Source: Variovorax sp. OK212
Lineage (GTDB): Bacteria > Pseudomonadota > Gammaproteobacteria > Burkholderiales > Burkholderiaceae_C
Direction of reading: 5' to 3'
Length of the DNA stretch: 64,000 nt
Assembly: GCF_900112425.1 (NCBI RefSeq)
Contig: NZ_FOLP01000002.1
Span: forward strand, 372,001 to 436,000
The notes under the pieces were generated by a model. It had not been told where the DNA came from, did no database searches, and saw only the letters and a program-made list of their open reading frames with translations. The translations under genes and the position numbers were made by a program. This document shows, piece after piece, positions 6,735 through 16,701 of the stretch (position 1 is the stretch's first letter; every line of letters starts with the position of its first letter).

Positions 6735-9700
6735 TCAGACCGGCGTTGCACGGCTCAGTTCTTGTTCGTTCCTGCCGCGGCGACGCAGCTTGTCGAGCAG
6801 CAGGTAGACCACCGGCGTGGTCAGCAGCGTGAGCAGCTGGCTCGCGATCAGCCCGCCGATGATGGCCACGCCCAGCGGCCGGCGCAGCTCGGCGCCCTCG
6901 CCGAAGCCGATGGCCAGCGGCAGCGCGCCCAGCGCGGCGGCCAGCGTGGTCATCAGGATCGGGCGAAAGCGCAGCAGGCAGGCCTCGCGCACCGCCTCCA
7001 GCGGCGTGAGCCCGCGCGAGCGCTCGGCCTCCAGCGCGAAGTCGATGATCAGGATGGCGTTCTTCTTCACGATGCCGATCAGCAGGAACACGCCGATCAG
7101 CGCAATGATCGAGAACTCCATGCGGAACATCAGCAGCGCCAGCACCGCGCCCACGCCGGCCGACGGCAGCGTCGACAGCACGGTGATCGGGTGCACCAGG
7201 CTCTCGTACAGGATGCCCAGCACGATGTAGATGACCAGCAGCGCCGCCGCGATCAGCATGACCTGCTGGCCCTGCGACTGCTGCGCGCTGGCCGCCGTGC
7301 CCGCGAATGCGCCGCGCACGTTGGTGGGCATGGCGATGTTGGCCTCGGCCTTGGCGATGGCCTCGCGCGCGTCGCCCAGGTTGGCGCCTTCGGCGAGGTT
7401 GAACGAGATGGTGGTGGCCAGCTCGCCGTCTTCGTGGCTCACCGAGGTGGCCACCGACTGCTCCTCGAACTTCGCGACCGCCGACAGCGGCACCAGGTTG
7501 GTGGCCGTGTTGCTCAGCACGTTGCCCGACGAGGCGTTGCGCAGCGCCGGGTTGGCCGACACGGGCACGGCGGCGCTCGAGCTGCTCGACGAAGACGATG
7601 TCGACGCCGTCGCGGTCGATGCCGCCACCTGCGTCGTCACCGTCTGCCCCGCCACCACCGAGGTCCTGGTGGCCGGCACGTAGATGTCGCGCAGCGCGTT
7701 GGGGCTGCGCGTGTAGCGCGGCGCCCATTCCATCACCACGTGGTACTGGTTCAGCTCGGTGTAGATGGTCGCCACCTGCCGCTGGCCGAAGGCGTTGTAC
7801 AGCGCGTTGTCGATCGAGGTCGAGGTGAGGCCCAGCCGCCGCGCGCTGTCGGGGTCGATCTTGGCCACCGTCTCCACGCCGTTCTGGTCCTGGTCGGTGT
7901 CGATGTCGGTCAGCACCGGCTGCAGCTTCAGTTCGTCGGACAGCTTCACGGCCCAGGTGCGCAGGTCGGCCAGGCTGTCGCTCTTCAGCGTGTACTGGTA
8001 GGTGGAGTTGCTCGCGCGCCCGCCCGAACGCACGTCCTGCACCGTGCCCAGGAACACGCGCAGGCCCGTCACCTCGTTGAGCTGCGGACGCAGCCGCGCG
8101 ATGACGGCCATGCCGCTGTCCTTGCGCTGGTTGGCGGGCTTGAGGTTGACGAACATGAAGCCGCCCCCGGCCCGGCCCGCGCCGGTGAAGCCCACCACGG
8201 TGTCGACCGCCTCGTCCTTGCGGATGATGTCCACCACCTGGCGCAGCTTGGCGGCCAGCGCCTGCGACGAGATGCTCTGGTCGGCGCGCAGGCCGCCGTT
8301 GAGCTGCCCGCTGTCCTGCTGCGGGAAGAAGCCCTTGGGCGCGGCGGTGAACAGGTACACGTTCAGCCCCACCACCGCCACCAGGATCAGCATCACCAGC
8401 CCCTTGCTGTCGAGCGCCCAGTCCAGGCTGGTCTCGTAGCGCTTGAGCACCCAGTCGTAGCTGCGCGCGGCCATGCGGCCGAACCGGCCCTGCGGCTTGC
8501 TCTTGTCGTGCTCGCCGCCGGGCTTGAGCATCCACGCGCACATCATGGGCGTGGTGGTCAGCGAGATGACGAGCGAGATCATCACCGCGGCCGACAGCGT
8601 CACCGCGAACTCGCGGAACAGCCGGCCCACCTGGCCGCCCATGAACAGCAGCGGAATGAACACCGCCACCAGCGACACGCTGATCGACAGCACGGTGAAG
8701 CCCACCTCCTTCGCGCCGAGCAGCGCCGCCTTCATGCGCGTCATGCCCGAATCGATGTGCCGGCTGGTGTTCTCCAGCACCACGATGGCGTCGTCCACCA
8801 CGAAGCCCGTGGCCACCGTGAGCGCCATCAGGCTCAGGTTGTTGAGGCTGAAGCCCAGCAGGTACATGACCCCGAAGGTGCCCAGCAGCGCCGCCACCGT
8901 GGCCACCGCCGGCACGATGGTCGCGCGCACGCTGCGCAGGAACAGGCTGACCACCAGCACCACCAGGATGACGGAAATGACCAGCGTCAGCTCGACCTCG
9001 CGCAGCGAGCCGCGGATGGAGTTGGTGCTGTCCGAGGCCACCTGCAGCGTGACGTCGGGCGGCAGCTGCGCCTGCAGCTCGGGCAGCAGCGCGCGCACGC
9101 TGTCCACCGTCTCGATGATGTTGGCCGAGGGCTGGCGCGTGATGAGCACGATGATCGCGGGCTCGCCGTTGAACAGGCCGAGCGTGCGCGTGTCCTCCAC
9201 GCCGTCGAGCACCTCGGCCACGTCCTGCAGCCGCACCGCCGCGCCGTTGCGCCAGGCGATGACCATCGAGGCGTAGTCGCTCGCGCGCAGCGCCGGCGTC
9301 TGCGTGTAGATCTGCAGCTTGCGCCCATCGCCCTGCACCGTGCCCTTGGGCCGGTTGGCGTTGGAGGCCTGGATGGCGGCGCGCACGTCGTCGGTGCTGA
9401 TGCCGTAGCGGTTGAGCGCGAACGGCAGCAGCTCGACGCGCACGGCCGGCAGCGAGCCGCCGCCGATTTCCACGTCGCCCACGCCGTCGACCTGCGACAG
9501 GCGCTGGCTCACGATGTTCGACACCGCGTCGTAGATCTGGCCCGGCGTCTTGGTCTTGGACGTGAGCGCCAGGATGATCACCGGCGACGCCGCGGGGTTG
9601 GCCTTGCGGTAGGTCGGGTTGCTTCGCAGCGTGGCCGGCAGGTCGACGCGGCTGGCGTTGATCGCGGCCTGCACTTCTCTCGCGGCGCCGTCGATGTTGC

Positions 9701-9995
9701 GGCTCAGGTCGAACTGCAGCGTGACGCGGGCGGAGCCGACGGAGCTGGTGGACGTCATTTCGTTGACGCCGGCGATGGTGCCCAGGTGCCGCTCCAGGGG
9801 GGTGGCGACGCTGGTGGCCATCGTTTCCGGGCTCGCGCCGGGGATCGATGCTCTGACCGAGATGACGGGGTAGTCGACCTGGGGGAGTGGGGAGACTGGC
9901 AGGACGAAGAATGCGGCTATGCCCGCGAGCGCCACACCTATCGTGAGCAGTACCGTGCCTATGGGGCGGCGGACGAACGGCTTGGAGAGATTCAT
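6735..9995 (-). CDS. mdtC: RND multidrug efflux pump subunit (MdtC/MuxC type)
   Basis: A 1086-residue RND inner-membrane pump. It begins MNLSKPFVRRPIGTVLLTIG with TM1, the periplasmic PQVDYPVISV strand follows, and the TM4 proton-relay segment [12 protein letters not shown] carries the paired aspartates. MdtB/MdtC-type pumps work as heterotrimers, so it should act with the 1038-residue pump upstream. Odd feature: a Ser/Thr/Ala-rich insertion of roughly 50-60 residues (around 780-835, including eight consecutive Ser) just before PLSAVAKFEE in the second periplasmic half, where family members normally have a short loop. The first ~70 codons contain several ATA and an AGA, rare in the rest of the operon. 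Confidence 0.92.
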   Translation of the reverse strand: MNLSKPFVRRPIGTVLLTIGVALAGIAAFFVLPVSPLPQVDYPVISVRASIPGASPETMATSVATPLERHLGTIAGVNEMTSTSSVGSARVTLQFDLSRNIDGAAREVQAAINASRVDLPATLRSNPTYRKANPAASPVIILALTSKTKTPGQIYDAVSNIVSQRLSQVDGVGDVEIGGGSLPAVRVELLPFALNRYGISTDDVRAAIQASNANRPKGTVQGDGRKLQIYTQTPALRASDYASMVIAWRNGAAVRLQDVAEVLDGVEDTRTLGLFNGEPAIIVLITRQPSANIIETVDSVRALLPELQAQLPPDVTLQVASDSTNSIRGSLREVELTLVISVILVVLVVSLFLRSVRATIVPAVATVAALLGTFGVMYLLGFSLNNLSLMALTVATGFVVDDAIVVLENTSRHIDSGMTRMKAALLGAKEVGFTVLSISVSLVAVFIPLLFMGGQVGRLFREFAVTLSAAVMISLVISLTTTPMMCAWMLKPGGEHDKSKPQGRFGRMAARSYDWVLKRYETSLDWALDSKGLVMLILVAVVGLNVYLFTAAPKGFFPQQDSGQLNGGLRADQSISSQALAAKLRQVVDIIRKDEAVDTVVGFTGAGRAGGGFMFVNLKPANQRKDSGMAVIARLRPQLNEVTGLRVFLGTVQDVRSGGRASNSTYQYTLKSDSLADLRTWAVKLSDELKLQPVLTDIDTDQDQNGVETVAKIDPDSARRLGLTSTSIDNALYNAFGQRQVATIYTELNQYHVVMEWAPRYTRSPNALRDIYVPATRTSVVAGQTVTTQVAASTATASTSSSSSSSSAAVPVSANPALRNASSGNVLSNTATNLVPLSAVAKFEEQSVATSVSHEDGELATTISFNLAEGANLGDAREAIAKAEANIAMPTNVRGAFAGTAASAQQSQGQQVMLIAAALLVIYIVLGILYESLVHPITVLSTLPSAGVGAVLALLMFRMEFSIIALIGVFLLIGIVKKNAILIIDFALEAERSRGLTPLEAVREACLLRFRPILMTTLAAALGALPLAIGFGEGAELRRPLGVAIIGGLIASQLLTLLTTPVVYLLLDKLRRRGRNEQELSRATPV

Positions 9996-10020
9996 TGCTG
10001 CTCTCCTTGCGGAGGGCGGG

Positions 10021-10054
10021 GGCCGGGTCTCGCCCCGGCGGGCGAGACCCGGCC
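10021..10054. repeat. Strong intra-operon hairpin between the two RND pump genes
   Basis: GGCCGGGTCTCGCC and GGCGAGACCCGGCC are perfect 14-bp inverted arms with a 6-base loop, in the 94-base gap between the two pump genes. There is no T-run on either side, so it is not a simple terminator; mRNA stabilisation, processing or a partial block that sets the ratio of the two subunits are possible. Confidence 0.75.
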
Positions 10055-10089
10055 TCGGGAAGCAAACAAGCAGCAGGAGGCAAAACGAT

Positions 10090-13000
10090 TCAAACCGCCT
10101 CCTCCTCGATCACAGCCCGCCGAGACCCTCCACCCAACCGATCGAACGCCAGATAGATCACAGGCGTGGTGAACAGAGTCAGCAGCTGGCTGACAATCAG
10201 CCCGCCAAAGATCGCAAGCCCCAGCGGCCGCCTCAACTCCGCCCCATCCCCAAAGCTCAGCATCAGCGGCACAGCGGCAAACAAGGCCGCCAGCGTGGTC
10301 ATCAGGATCGGCCGAAACCGCAGCAACGCAGCCTGGTGAATCGCCTCACGCGGCGACTTCCCCTGAGTCCGCTCGGCGTCGATCGCAAAGTCGATCATCA
10401 TGATCGCGTTCTTCTTCACGATGCCGATCAGCAGGATGATCCCGATGATCCCGATCACCCCAAGGTCGTTGCCCGTGATCATCAGTGCCAGCAGCGCACC
10501 CACGCCGGCGGAAGGCAGCGTGGACAAGATCGTCAGCGGATGCACGTAGCTCTCGTACAGCACCCCCAGCACGATGTACACGCAAACGACCGCCGCCAGG
10601 ATGAGCCACAGCTGGTTCGACAGCGACTTCTCATAGGCCCCCGAAGCCCCCAGGAACGTCATCGTCACGCTCCCGGGCAACCCGATCTCCTTGGCAGCCG
10701 CGCGAATCGCATCCACCGAAGTGCCCAGCGACACCCCCGGCGCCGTATCGAAGTTCAGCGTACTGGCCGGGTACTGCGCCACGTGCGTGATCTGCAGCGG
10801 CGCCTGCTGCTCGGAGATCTCGGCAATCGCGGACAGCGGCGTCGCCGTGCCGGAGCCGGCGATCAGGTTCAGCTGCCCCAGCGTCTGCGGCGTGTTCACC
10901 ATCCCCGGACGGGCTTCGAGAATCACCCGGTACTGATTGGTCTCCGTGAAGATGGTCGACACGATGCGCTGCCCGAACGCGCTGTACAGCGCGTCGTCCA
11001 CCGTGCTGGCCGTGATCGACAGCCGCGCCGCCGTGTCGCGGTTCACGTTCACGAACGCCGCCAGGCCCTGCGCGCCGGCATCGCTGCTCACGTTGCGCAC
11101 CTTGTCCGAGTCCTGCAGCCTGGCCACCAGCTTCTTCATCCACTCGGTGATGGCCGCGCTGTCCACGCCTTCCAGCGACACGCGGTACTCGGTGGGCCCG
11201 GTCTCGGCGTCGATCGTCAGGTCCTGCGTGGGCTGCAGGTACAGCGTCACGCCGGCCACCTGGCGCACGCGCTCGCGCAGCCGGTCCATCACGTCCTGCT
11301 GGTGGCCGCGGTCCTTCTTCAGGTTGATGAGCATGCTGCCGGTGTGCAGCATCGTGTTGTTGGCCGCGTCCACGCCCACGAACGAGCTGAGGTTCTCGAC
11401 GTCGGGGTCTTCGAGGATGGCGCGCGCGGCCTGCTGCTGCAACTGCGCCATGCGGTCGAACGACACGTCCTGCGCGGCCTGCACGCGGCCTTGCAGCTGG
11501 CCGGTGTCCTGCGTGGGGAACAGGCCCTTCGGGATCGACAGGTACAGCACCACCGTCAGCACCATGGTCAGCAGCGCCACCAGCAGCGTGAGCGGCTGGT
11601 GCGCGATCACCCAGTGCAGCGAGCGGTCGTAGCGCACCATCACGCCGTCGAAGAAGCGCTGCGCGCGCGCGCCGAAGCCGTGGCCGGCCGGGTCTTTCCT
11701 GGGCTCGTGCTTGAGCCAGCGCGCCGACATCATCGGCACCAGCGTGAGCGAGACCACGGCCGAGATCAGGATGGTGATGGCCAATGTCACCGCGAACTCG
11801 CGGAACAGCCGGCCCACCACGTCGCCCATGAACAGCAGCGGAATCAGCACCGCGATGAGCGACACGGTCAGCGAGATGATGGTGAAGCCGATCTGCGTGG
11901 CGCCCTTGAACGCGGCCTGCAGCGGCTTCTCGCCCTCCTCGATGTAGCGCGCGATGTTCTCGATCATCACGATCGCGTCGTCCACCACGAAGCCGGTGGC
12001 AATGGTCAGCGCCATCAGGCTCAGGTTGTTCAGGCTGTAGCCCAGCAGGTACATGAGCCCGAAGGTGCCGATCAGCGAGATGGGCACCGCGATGCTGGCG
12101 ATGACGGTGGCGCGCAGGCTGCCCAGGAACGCGAAGATCACCAGCACCACCAGCAGCACGGCCAGCACGAGTTCCATCTCGACGTGCTCCACCGACGAGC
12201 GGATGCCGGCGGTGCGGTCGCTGAGCACCTCGATCTTCAGCCCGGCGGGCAGGCCGGCCTGCAGGTCGGGCAGCTGCTTCTTGATGGCGTCGACGGTGGC
12301 GATCACGTTGGCGCCGGGCTGGCGCTGCACGTTCATGATGATCGCGGGCGACAGCCTGGCGGTGCCGTCGGCCTTGTTGCCGGCCCAGGCGGCGAGCTGG
12401 TTGTTCTCGGCGCTGTTGATCACCTGCGCCACGTCGACCATGCGGATCGGCGCGCCGTTCTTGTAAGAGACGATGAGGTTCTTGTAGTCCTCGACCGTGA
12501 GCAGCTGGTCGTTCGAATTGATGGTGTACGCGCGCTTGGGGCCGTCGAAGCTGCCCTTGGCGCCGTTGGAGTTGGCCGCCGAGATCGCCGTGCGCAAGGT
12601 GTCCAGCCCGATGCCGTTGGCCGCCAGCGCCTGGGTGTTGGCCTGGATGCGCACCGCCGGGCGCTGCCCGCCGCTGAGCGACACCAGCCCCACGCCGGAG
12701 ACCTGGCTGATCTTCTGCGCGAGGCGGGTGTTCACGAGGTTCTGCACCTCGGTGAGCGGCAGCGTGTCGGACGTGATGGACAGCGTGAGCACCGGCGCGT
12801 CGGCCGGGTTCACCTTGGCGTACACGGGCGGCGCCGGCAGGTCGGCCGGCAGCAGCGAGCCGCCGGCGTTGATGGCGGCCTGCACCTCCTGCTCGGCCAC
12901 GTCCAGCGTCTGGCCCAGCGAGAACTGCAGCGTGATGATCGACACGCCGGCGGCGCTGGTCGAGCTCATGCGGTCGAGCCCCGACATCTGGCCGAACTGG

Positions 13001-13206
13001 CGCTCCAGCGGCGCGGTGACGGTGTTGCTCATGACCTCGGGGCTGCCCCCGGGGTAGAGCGTCTGCACCTGGATGGTCGGGTAGTCGACCTGCGGCAGGG
13101 CCGACAGCGGCAGGAAGCGGAACGCCACCAGGCCGGCCAGCACGATGGCGACCATCAGCAGCGAGGTCGCCACCGGTCGAAGAATGAACGGGCGAGAAGG
13201 ACTCAT
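10090..13206 (-). CDS. mdtB: RND multidrug efflux pump subunit (MdtB/MuxB type)
   Basis: A 1038-residue RND pump, the usual length for MdtB. It opens [20 protein letters not shown], followed by [22 protein letters not shown]4 has [16 protein letters not shown] with the proton-relay aspartates, and the second half repeats the layout with [19 protein letters not shown]. It would pair with the MdtC-type subunit encoded next and the adaptor encoded 37 bases upstream to export drugs, bile-salt-like or plant compounds. The last ~250 codons use more GGG, GGT, TCT and GAT codons than the rest of the gene, a mild sign of mosaic origin. Confidence 0.93.
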   Translation of the reverse strand: MSPSRPFILRPVATSLLMVAIVLAGLVAFRFLPLSALPQVDYPTIQVQTLYPGGSPEVMSNTVTAPLERQFGQMSGLDRMSSTSAAGVSIITLQFSLGQTLDVAEQEVQAAINAGGSLLPADLPAPPVYAKVNPADAPVLTLSITSDTLPLTEVQNLVNTRLAQKISQVSGVGLVSLSGGQRPAVRIQANTQALAANGIGLDTLRTAISAANSNGAKGSFDGPKRAYTINSNDQLLTVEDYKNLIVSYKNGAPIRMVDVAQVINSAENNQLAAWAGNKADGTARLSPAIIMNVQRQPGANVIATVDAIKKQLPDLQAGLPAGLKIEVLSDRTAGIRSSVEHVEMELVLAVLLVVLVIFAFLGSLRATVIASIAVPISLIGTFGLMYLLGYSLNNLSLMALTIATGFVVDDAIVMIENIARYIEEGEKPLQAAFKGATQIGFTIISLTVSLIAVLIPLLFMGDVVGRLFREFAVTLAITILISAVVSLTLVPMMSARWLKHEPRKDPAGHGFGARAQRFFDGVMVRYDRSLHWVIAHQPLTLLVALLTMVLTVVLYLSIPKGLFPTQDTGQLQGRVQAAQDVSFDRMAQLQQQAARAILEDPDVENLSSFVGVDAANNTMLHTGSMLINLKKDRGHQQDVMDRLRERVRQVAGVTLYLQPTQDLTIDAETGPTEYRVSLEGVDSAAITEWMKKLVARLQDSDKVRNVSSDAGAQGLAAFVNVNRDTAARLSITASTVDDALYSAFGQRIVSTIFTETNQYRVILEARPGMVNTPQTLGQLNLIAGSGTATPLSAIAEISEQQAPLQITHVAQYPASTLNFDTAPGVSLGTSVDAIRAAAKEIGLPGSVTMTFLGASGAYEKSLSNQLWLILAAVVCVYIVLGVLYESYVHPLTILSTLPSAGVGALLALMITGNDLGVIGIIGIILLIGIVKKNAIMMIDFAIDAERTQGKSPREAIHQAALLRFRPILMTTLAALFAAVPLMLSFGDGAELRRPLGLAIFGGLIVSQLLTLFTTPVIYLAFDRLGGGSRRAVIEEEAV

Positions 13207-13243
13207 CGGGCGCGGCGCTTGGAGGAACGGGTCGGCGAACGGA

Positions 13244-14776
13244 TCAGCGGATCGCGCCGCCCTGGGCGGGTGGCGGCGAGCCGGGCTTCAGGTCGGGCGC
13301 GGCCGGCGGCACCGAGGTGGCCGGCGGCGAGGTGGGCGACTCGGCCGGCGGGGCGCTGCGGGCACCGCCTGCACCTGTACCCGCTGCGCCTTGGCCGCCC
13401 TGCCCTGCTGCACCTTCACGGCGACCCGCACCGCGTTCGCCGCGCTCGCCCCGGTTGCCACGGCGCGCACCCGATGCCGCGCCCGACGCCGGCACCGCCG
13501 GCCGGTCGGCCATGGTCTGCACCCGCGCGCCGTCCTTCAGCCGGTCGCCGCCTTCGGTCACCACCTGCTCGCCGGCTTCCAGGCCCGACATGATCGCCAC
13601 GTTGTCCACGCTCGACTCGCCGCGCGTCACCGTGCGCTGCGACACGGTGCTGTCGGTGTTCAGCACGTACACGTAGTCGCCGTTGGGGCCGTGGCGCAGC
13701 GCCGTCACCGGCACCACCACCGCGCCGCTCACGGTGCGCAGCAGCAGCCGCAGGTTGACGAACTGGTTCGGGAACAGCGCGTTGTCGGCGTTGGTGAAGC
13801 GGGCCTTGGCCTTCACGGTGCCGGTGGCGGTGTCGACCAGGTTGTCGAGCGTGGCGAACATGCCGCCGGCCAGCCGGCGCGTGCGCGTGCGGTCGAAGGC
13901 GGTGGCGTCCAGCTTGGCGCCCTGCGCCAGCCGCTCCTGCACCTCGGGCACGCGGTCTTGCGGAATGGAGAACTCGACGTCGATCGGCGCGATCTGCGTG
14001 ATGGTCGCCACGCCGTTGGTGGTGCCGGTCGAGATGTAGTTGCCCGCGTCCACCGGTCGCAGGCCGATGCGCCCACTGGCCGGCGCGGTGATGCGGCTCC
14101 AGGTCAGGTTGAGCTTGGCGGTGTTCTCGTTGGCGCGGTCGATGGCCACGGTGCCTTCGAGCTGCTTGACCAGCGCGGCCTGGGTGTCGACGTCCTGGCG
14201 GGCGATGGAGTCCTGGCCGAGCAGCGTCTGGTAGCGCTGCAGCGTGACGCGCGCCGCGGCCAGCTGGGCCTCGTCGCGCTGGCGTGCGCCGGCGGCCTGC
14301 GCCAGCACGTTCTGGAACGGCTGCGGGTCGATGGTGGCGAGCACGTCGCCCTTCTTGACCATCTGGCCTTCCTGGAAGAGCACCGCGGTGAGCACGCCCG
14401 AGACCTGCGGCTGCACGATCACGTTGGCCACCGGGGTGACCGTGCCCAGCGCCTCGAGCTGCACCGGAATGTCGGCCTGCTTGGCGGTGGCGATGCCGAC
14501 CGTGCTGGAGGCCGCGCCGCCGCCGCGCCCGCCCGGACCTCCAGGGCCGCCGGGGCCGCCTGGACCTCCGGCGCCTCCCGGCCGCCCGCCGCCCGGCCCC
14601 GCACCCGGACCGGCCGCCGGCGTCTTCGAGCGCTGGATCAGATACCAGGCGCTGCCGCCCAGCGCCACCAAGAGCAGCAAGGTCAGCAGGCCGCCCACCC
14701 AGCGGCGCCTGCGCACCGGGGGATGTGTCGGCGACACGTTGGAAGGCAGGGGCTCGGTTGGTTTTTCTTGTTCCAT
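13244..14776 (-). CDS. mdtA: RND efflux periplasmic adaptor (MdtA/MuxA type)
   Basis: A 510-residue membrane-fusion protein. An N-terminal anchor helix (about 27-47) precedes a remarkable linker of Gly-Pro-Gly repeats (about 53-86), then the lipoyl/coiled-coil/beta-barrel core: [45 protein letters not shown], and VPVTAL near the end of the barrel. The C-terminal ~70 residues are low-complexity, rich in Arg-Gly and Pro. Family adaptors are normally near 400-415 residues, so linker and tail account for the extra length. ATG at 14776 ([10 protein letters not shown]) is used. It is the first gene of the efflux operon; candidate regulator repeats lie 80 bp upstream. Confidence 0.9.
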   Translation of the reverse strand: MEQEKPTEPLPSNVSPTHPPVRRRRWVGGLLTLLLLVALGGSAWYLIQRSKTPAAGPGAGPGGGRPGGAGGPGGPGGPGGPGGRGGGAASSTVGIATAKQADIPVQLEALGTVTPVANVIVQPQVSGVLTAVLFQEGQMVKKGDVLATIDPQPFQNVLAQAAGARQRDEAQLAAARVTLQRYQTLLGQDSIARQDVDTQAALVKQLEGTVAIDRANENTAKLNLTWSRITAPASGRIGLRPVDAGNYISTGTTNGVATITQIAPIDVEFSIPQDRVPEVQERLAQGAKLDATAFDRTRTRRLAGGMFATLDNLVDTATGTVKAKARFTNADNALFPNQFVNLRLLLRTVSGAVVVPVTALRHGPNGDYVYVLNTDSTVSQRTVTRGESSVDNVAIMSGLEAGEQVVTEGGDRLKDGARVQTMADRPAVPASGAASGARRGNRGERGERGAGRREGAAGQGGQGAAGTGAGGARSAPPAESPTSPPATSVPPAAPDLKPGSPPPAQGGAIR

Positions 14777-14854
14777 GGGCGGTGCGTGCGGAAGGTGCAG
14801 GGGTGCGAACCAGCGTAGTACACGCGGAATGGTAGTCGGGCTGTTTGCTGGGCC

Positions 14855-14872
14855 GTAAAGCGACGGTAAAGC
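14855..14872 (-). promoter_or_regulatory. GTAAAGC direct repeat with 11-bp period
   Basis: On the minus strand the repeat reads GCTTTAC-N4-GCTTTAC, an 11-bp period. OmpR/PhoB-family response regulators bind tandem half sites spaced 11 bp, often overlapping a -35 region. It lies about 80 bp upstream of the adaptor start codon, a sensible place for activation of the efflux operon. The binding protein is not identified. Confidence 0.45.
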
Positions 14873-14914
14873 TGTCACATGTTGCCAGCGCCGCCGCCCG
14901 CGGGCCGTCAGCCA

Positions 14915-14942
14915 TTGGCGCTGTTTGGCGCTGTTTGGCGGC
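14915..14942. repeat. TTGGCGCTGT tandem repeat
   Basis: Two exact 10-bp copies of TTGGCGCTGT followed by a third partial TTGGCGGC, in the divergent promoter region. Helical phasing suggests a cooperative binding site; chance duplication is also possible. Confidence 0.45.
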
Positions 14943-15114
14943 AACTCGCGCCGCCGGCGCGCATTCCGTCGCACGCCGGTGGCGGGTGCGTCCGGGCGCC
15001 GGCACAGTCCGCTCCATCGATTCGATGCCTGAACGTCCCCTCGTCGCCCCCTCTTCGCCCCCTCTTCGTCTTCCCTTCCAGATCCCTTCAACCTTCTGTC
15101 ACCGGAGCGCCACC

Positions 15115-15636
15115 ATGCTGATGCAAATCGTCCTTCACACGCCCAAGTGGGTGTTCGCCGTCTTCTTCCTGCTGCTGTGGATCGGCGCCAAGCAGCTGCT
15201 CACCAACAGCGTGGGCCTGAGCCGCGTCACGCTGATGCCCGTCGCCATGGGCGCGCTCTCGGTCTACGGCGTGGTCTCGGTGTTCGGCGACTCGTTCGGC
15301 GCGCTGCTGGGCTGGGCCGCCGCCGCGGTCGCCATGCTGGCGCTGGTGCTGCAGCGCCCGCTGCCCGCCACCACCCGCTACGACGCCGCGCAGCGCCGGT
15401 TCCACGTGGCCGGCAGCCCGGTGCCCCTGATGCTGATGATGGGCATCTTCCTGACCAAGTACGTGGTGGGCGCCGCCCTGGCCATGCACCCCGAACTGCG
15501 CCAGCAAGCCACCCTCGGCCTCGTGATCCCGGTGCTGTACGGCGCGTTCAGCGGCGTGTTCGCGGCCCGCGCGGTGCGCCTGTGGAAGCTCGCCATCCGT
15601 ACTGACGCCATGTCGGGCGCGGTTCGCGCGGCCTAA
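15115..15636 (+). CDS. Membrane protein, DUF6622-like
   Basis: A 173-residue membrane protein with about five hydrophobic helices; it begins MLMQIVLHTPKWVFAVFFLL, which I recognise as the DUF6622 type (HTPxWVxxxF start). Function unknown. GGAG lies seven bases upstream of the ATG. It is the first gene of a plus-strand run with a sterol-desaturase-family enzyme, a 2TM protein and a LytS/LytTR pair, starting 45 bases before the next gene, so a shared role in membrane sensing or modification is possible but unproven. Confidence 0.7.
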   Translation: MLMQIVLHTPKWVFAVFFLLLWIGAKQLLTNSVGLSRVTLMPVAMGALSVYGVVSVFGDSFGALLGWAAAAVAMLALVLQRPLPATTRYDAAQRRFHVAGSPVPLMLMMGIFLTKYVVGAALAMHPELRQQATLGLVIPVLYGAFSGVFAARAVRLWKLAIRTDAMSGAVRAA

Positions 15637-15681
15637 GATTCCTTGGCCACCCGCCGCCAGGCCCCTCACGACACCACCGCC

Positions 15682-16701
15682 ATGAACGCACTCCTGCTGA
15701 TCCTCAAGATCTCCGTGACGGTGGTGCTCGCCGCCTCCATTGCCGAGGCGCTGGTGCTGTCCTGGCGCAACGGCTGGCGCAGCTACGACTGGAAGGCGGC
15801 CGGCATCTCGGTGTTCGACTTCCTGGTGCGCGAATACCCGCTGCGCTGGCTGCTGCCGCTGGCGTTCTGGACCGGCGCGATGGACTGGTTCTACGCCCAC
15901 CGCCTGTTCACCCTGCCGATGGACCACTGGAGCGGCTGGGCCGCCTGCTTCCTGGGCCAGGAGTTCTGCTACTACTGGTACCACCGCGCGGCCCACCGGG
16001 TGCGCTGGTTCTGGTGCACCCACTCGGTCCACCACTCGCCCAACCAGCTCAACCTGTCGGCCGCCTACCGCTTCGGCTGGACCGGCCGCCTGACCGGCAC
16101 GCTGGCCTTCTTCATGCTGGCGCCGCTGCTGGGCATGCCGCCCAGGGTGGTGCTGCTGATGCTCACGCTGAACCTGCTGTACCAGTTCTGGATCCACGCC
16201 ACCTGGATCCCGCGCCTCGGCCCGCTGGAATGGGTGCTGAACACACCCTCGGCCCACCGCGTGCACCACGCCTCGAACCTCGAGTACCTGGACGGCAACT
16301 ACGGCGGCGTGCTCATCGTGTTCGACCGCCTGTTCGGCACCTGCATTCCCGAGCGCGCCGACCTGCCCTGCCGCTACGGCCTGGTGAACCCGATCACCTC
16401 GCACAACCTGCTGGAGATCGAGTTCGGCCAGTGGCGCGCCCTGCTGCGCGACCTGGCCTCGGCCCGCTCGCTGCGCGCCTTCGCCGGCTACCTGGTGAAG
16501 CCGCCGGGGTGGAAGCCCGACGGGCCGGGCGATACGACCGAGGAGCTGCGCCAGCGCGCGGCGTTGAACGTGGCACCGGCGCACGCGCAGGCCGCGCCAG
16601 CCGCAACGGCCACGCCAGCCACAGCGGCGGCAACGGCAGCAACGGCAGCAACGGCAGCGTCCGATTTCATTCCCGTGCAGTACAACAAGGAGTTGTCATG
16701 A
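15682..16701 (+). CDS. Sterol desaturase / fatty-acid hydroxylase family membrane enzyme
   Basis: A 339-residue integral membrane di-iron hydroxylase. The histidine motifs are all visible: YWYHRAAHRVRWFWCTHSVHHS (HxxxH and HxxHH equivalents, near 108-128) and AHRVHHAS in the C-terminal part (near 195). Such enzymes hydroxylate or desaturate lipids, hopanoids or carotenoids using oxygen; the substrate here is unknown. The C-terminus is a low-complexity Ala/Thr tail encoded by a 9-bp tandem repeat (16631-16657). The stop overlaps the next ATG by four bases (ATGA), indicating translational coupling to the 2TM protein and, through it, to the sensor kinase. Confidence 0.85.
   Translation: MNALLLILKISVTVVLAASIAEALVLSWRNGWRSYDWKAAGISVFDFLVREYPLRWLLPLAFWTGAMDWFYAHRLFTLPMDHWSGWAACFLGQEFCYYWYHRAAHRVRWFWCTHSVHHSPNQLNLSAAYRFGWTGRLTGTLAFFMLAPLLGMPPRVVLLMLTLNLLYQFWIHATWIPRLGPLEWVLNTPSAHRVHHASNLEYLDGNYGGVLIVFDRLFGTCIPERADLPCRYGLVNPITSHNLLEIEFGQWRALLRDLASARSLRAFAGYLVKPPGWKPDGPGDTTEELRQRAALNVAPAHAQAAPAATATPATAAATAATAATAASDFIPVQYNKELS
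16631..16657 (+). repeat. 9-bp tandem repeat in the sterol-desaturase gene tail
   Basis: Three exact copies of CAACGGCAG, encoding part of the Ala/Thr-rich tail. The unit is a multiple of three, so copy-number change would alter length, not frame. Confidence 0.8.

Larger units (their letters stand above)
14777..15114. other. Divergent promoter region, efflux operon and sensor operon
   Basis: About 340 bases with no gene. It must hold promoters for the efflux operon (leftwards) and the DUF6622/sterol-desaturase/LytS operon (rightwards). Two sets of short direct repeats, at 14855-14872 and 14915-14942, are the only structure I can point to. Confidence 0.6.

Noticed and set aside
6702-10172. 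A very long plus-strand open frame (over 1100 codons) opposite the RND pump gene, and a similar one at 9919-13593
   Set aside because: Antisense frames to GC-rich genes with strong third-position bias stay open by chance; the translations are His/Arg/Gln-rich with no family features, while the minus-strand products are clear RND pumps.
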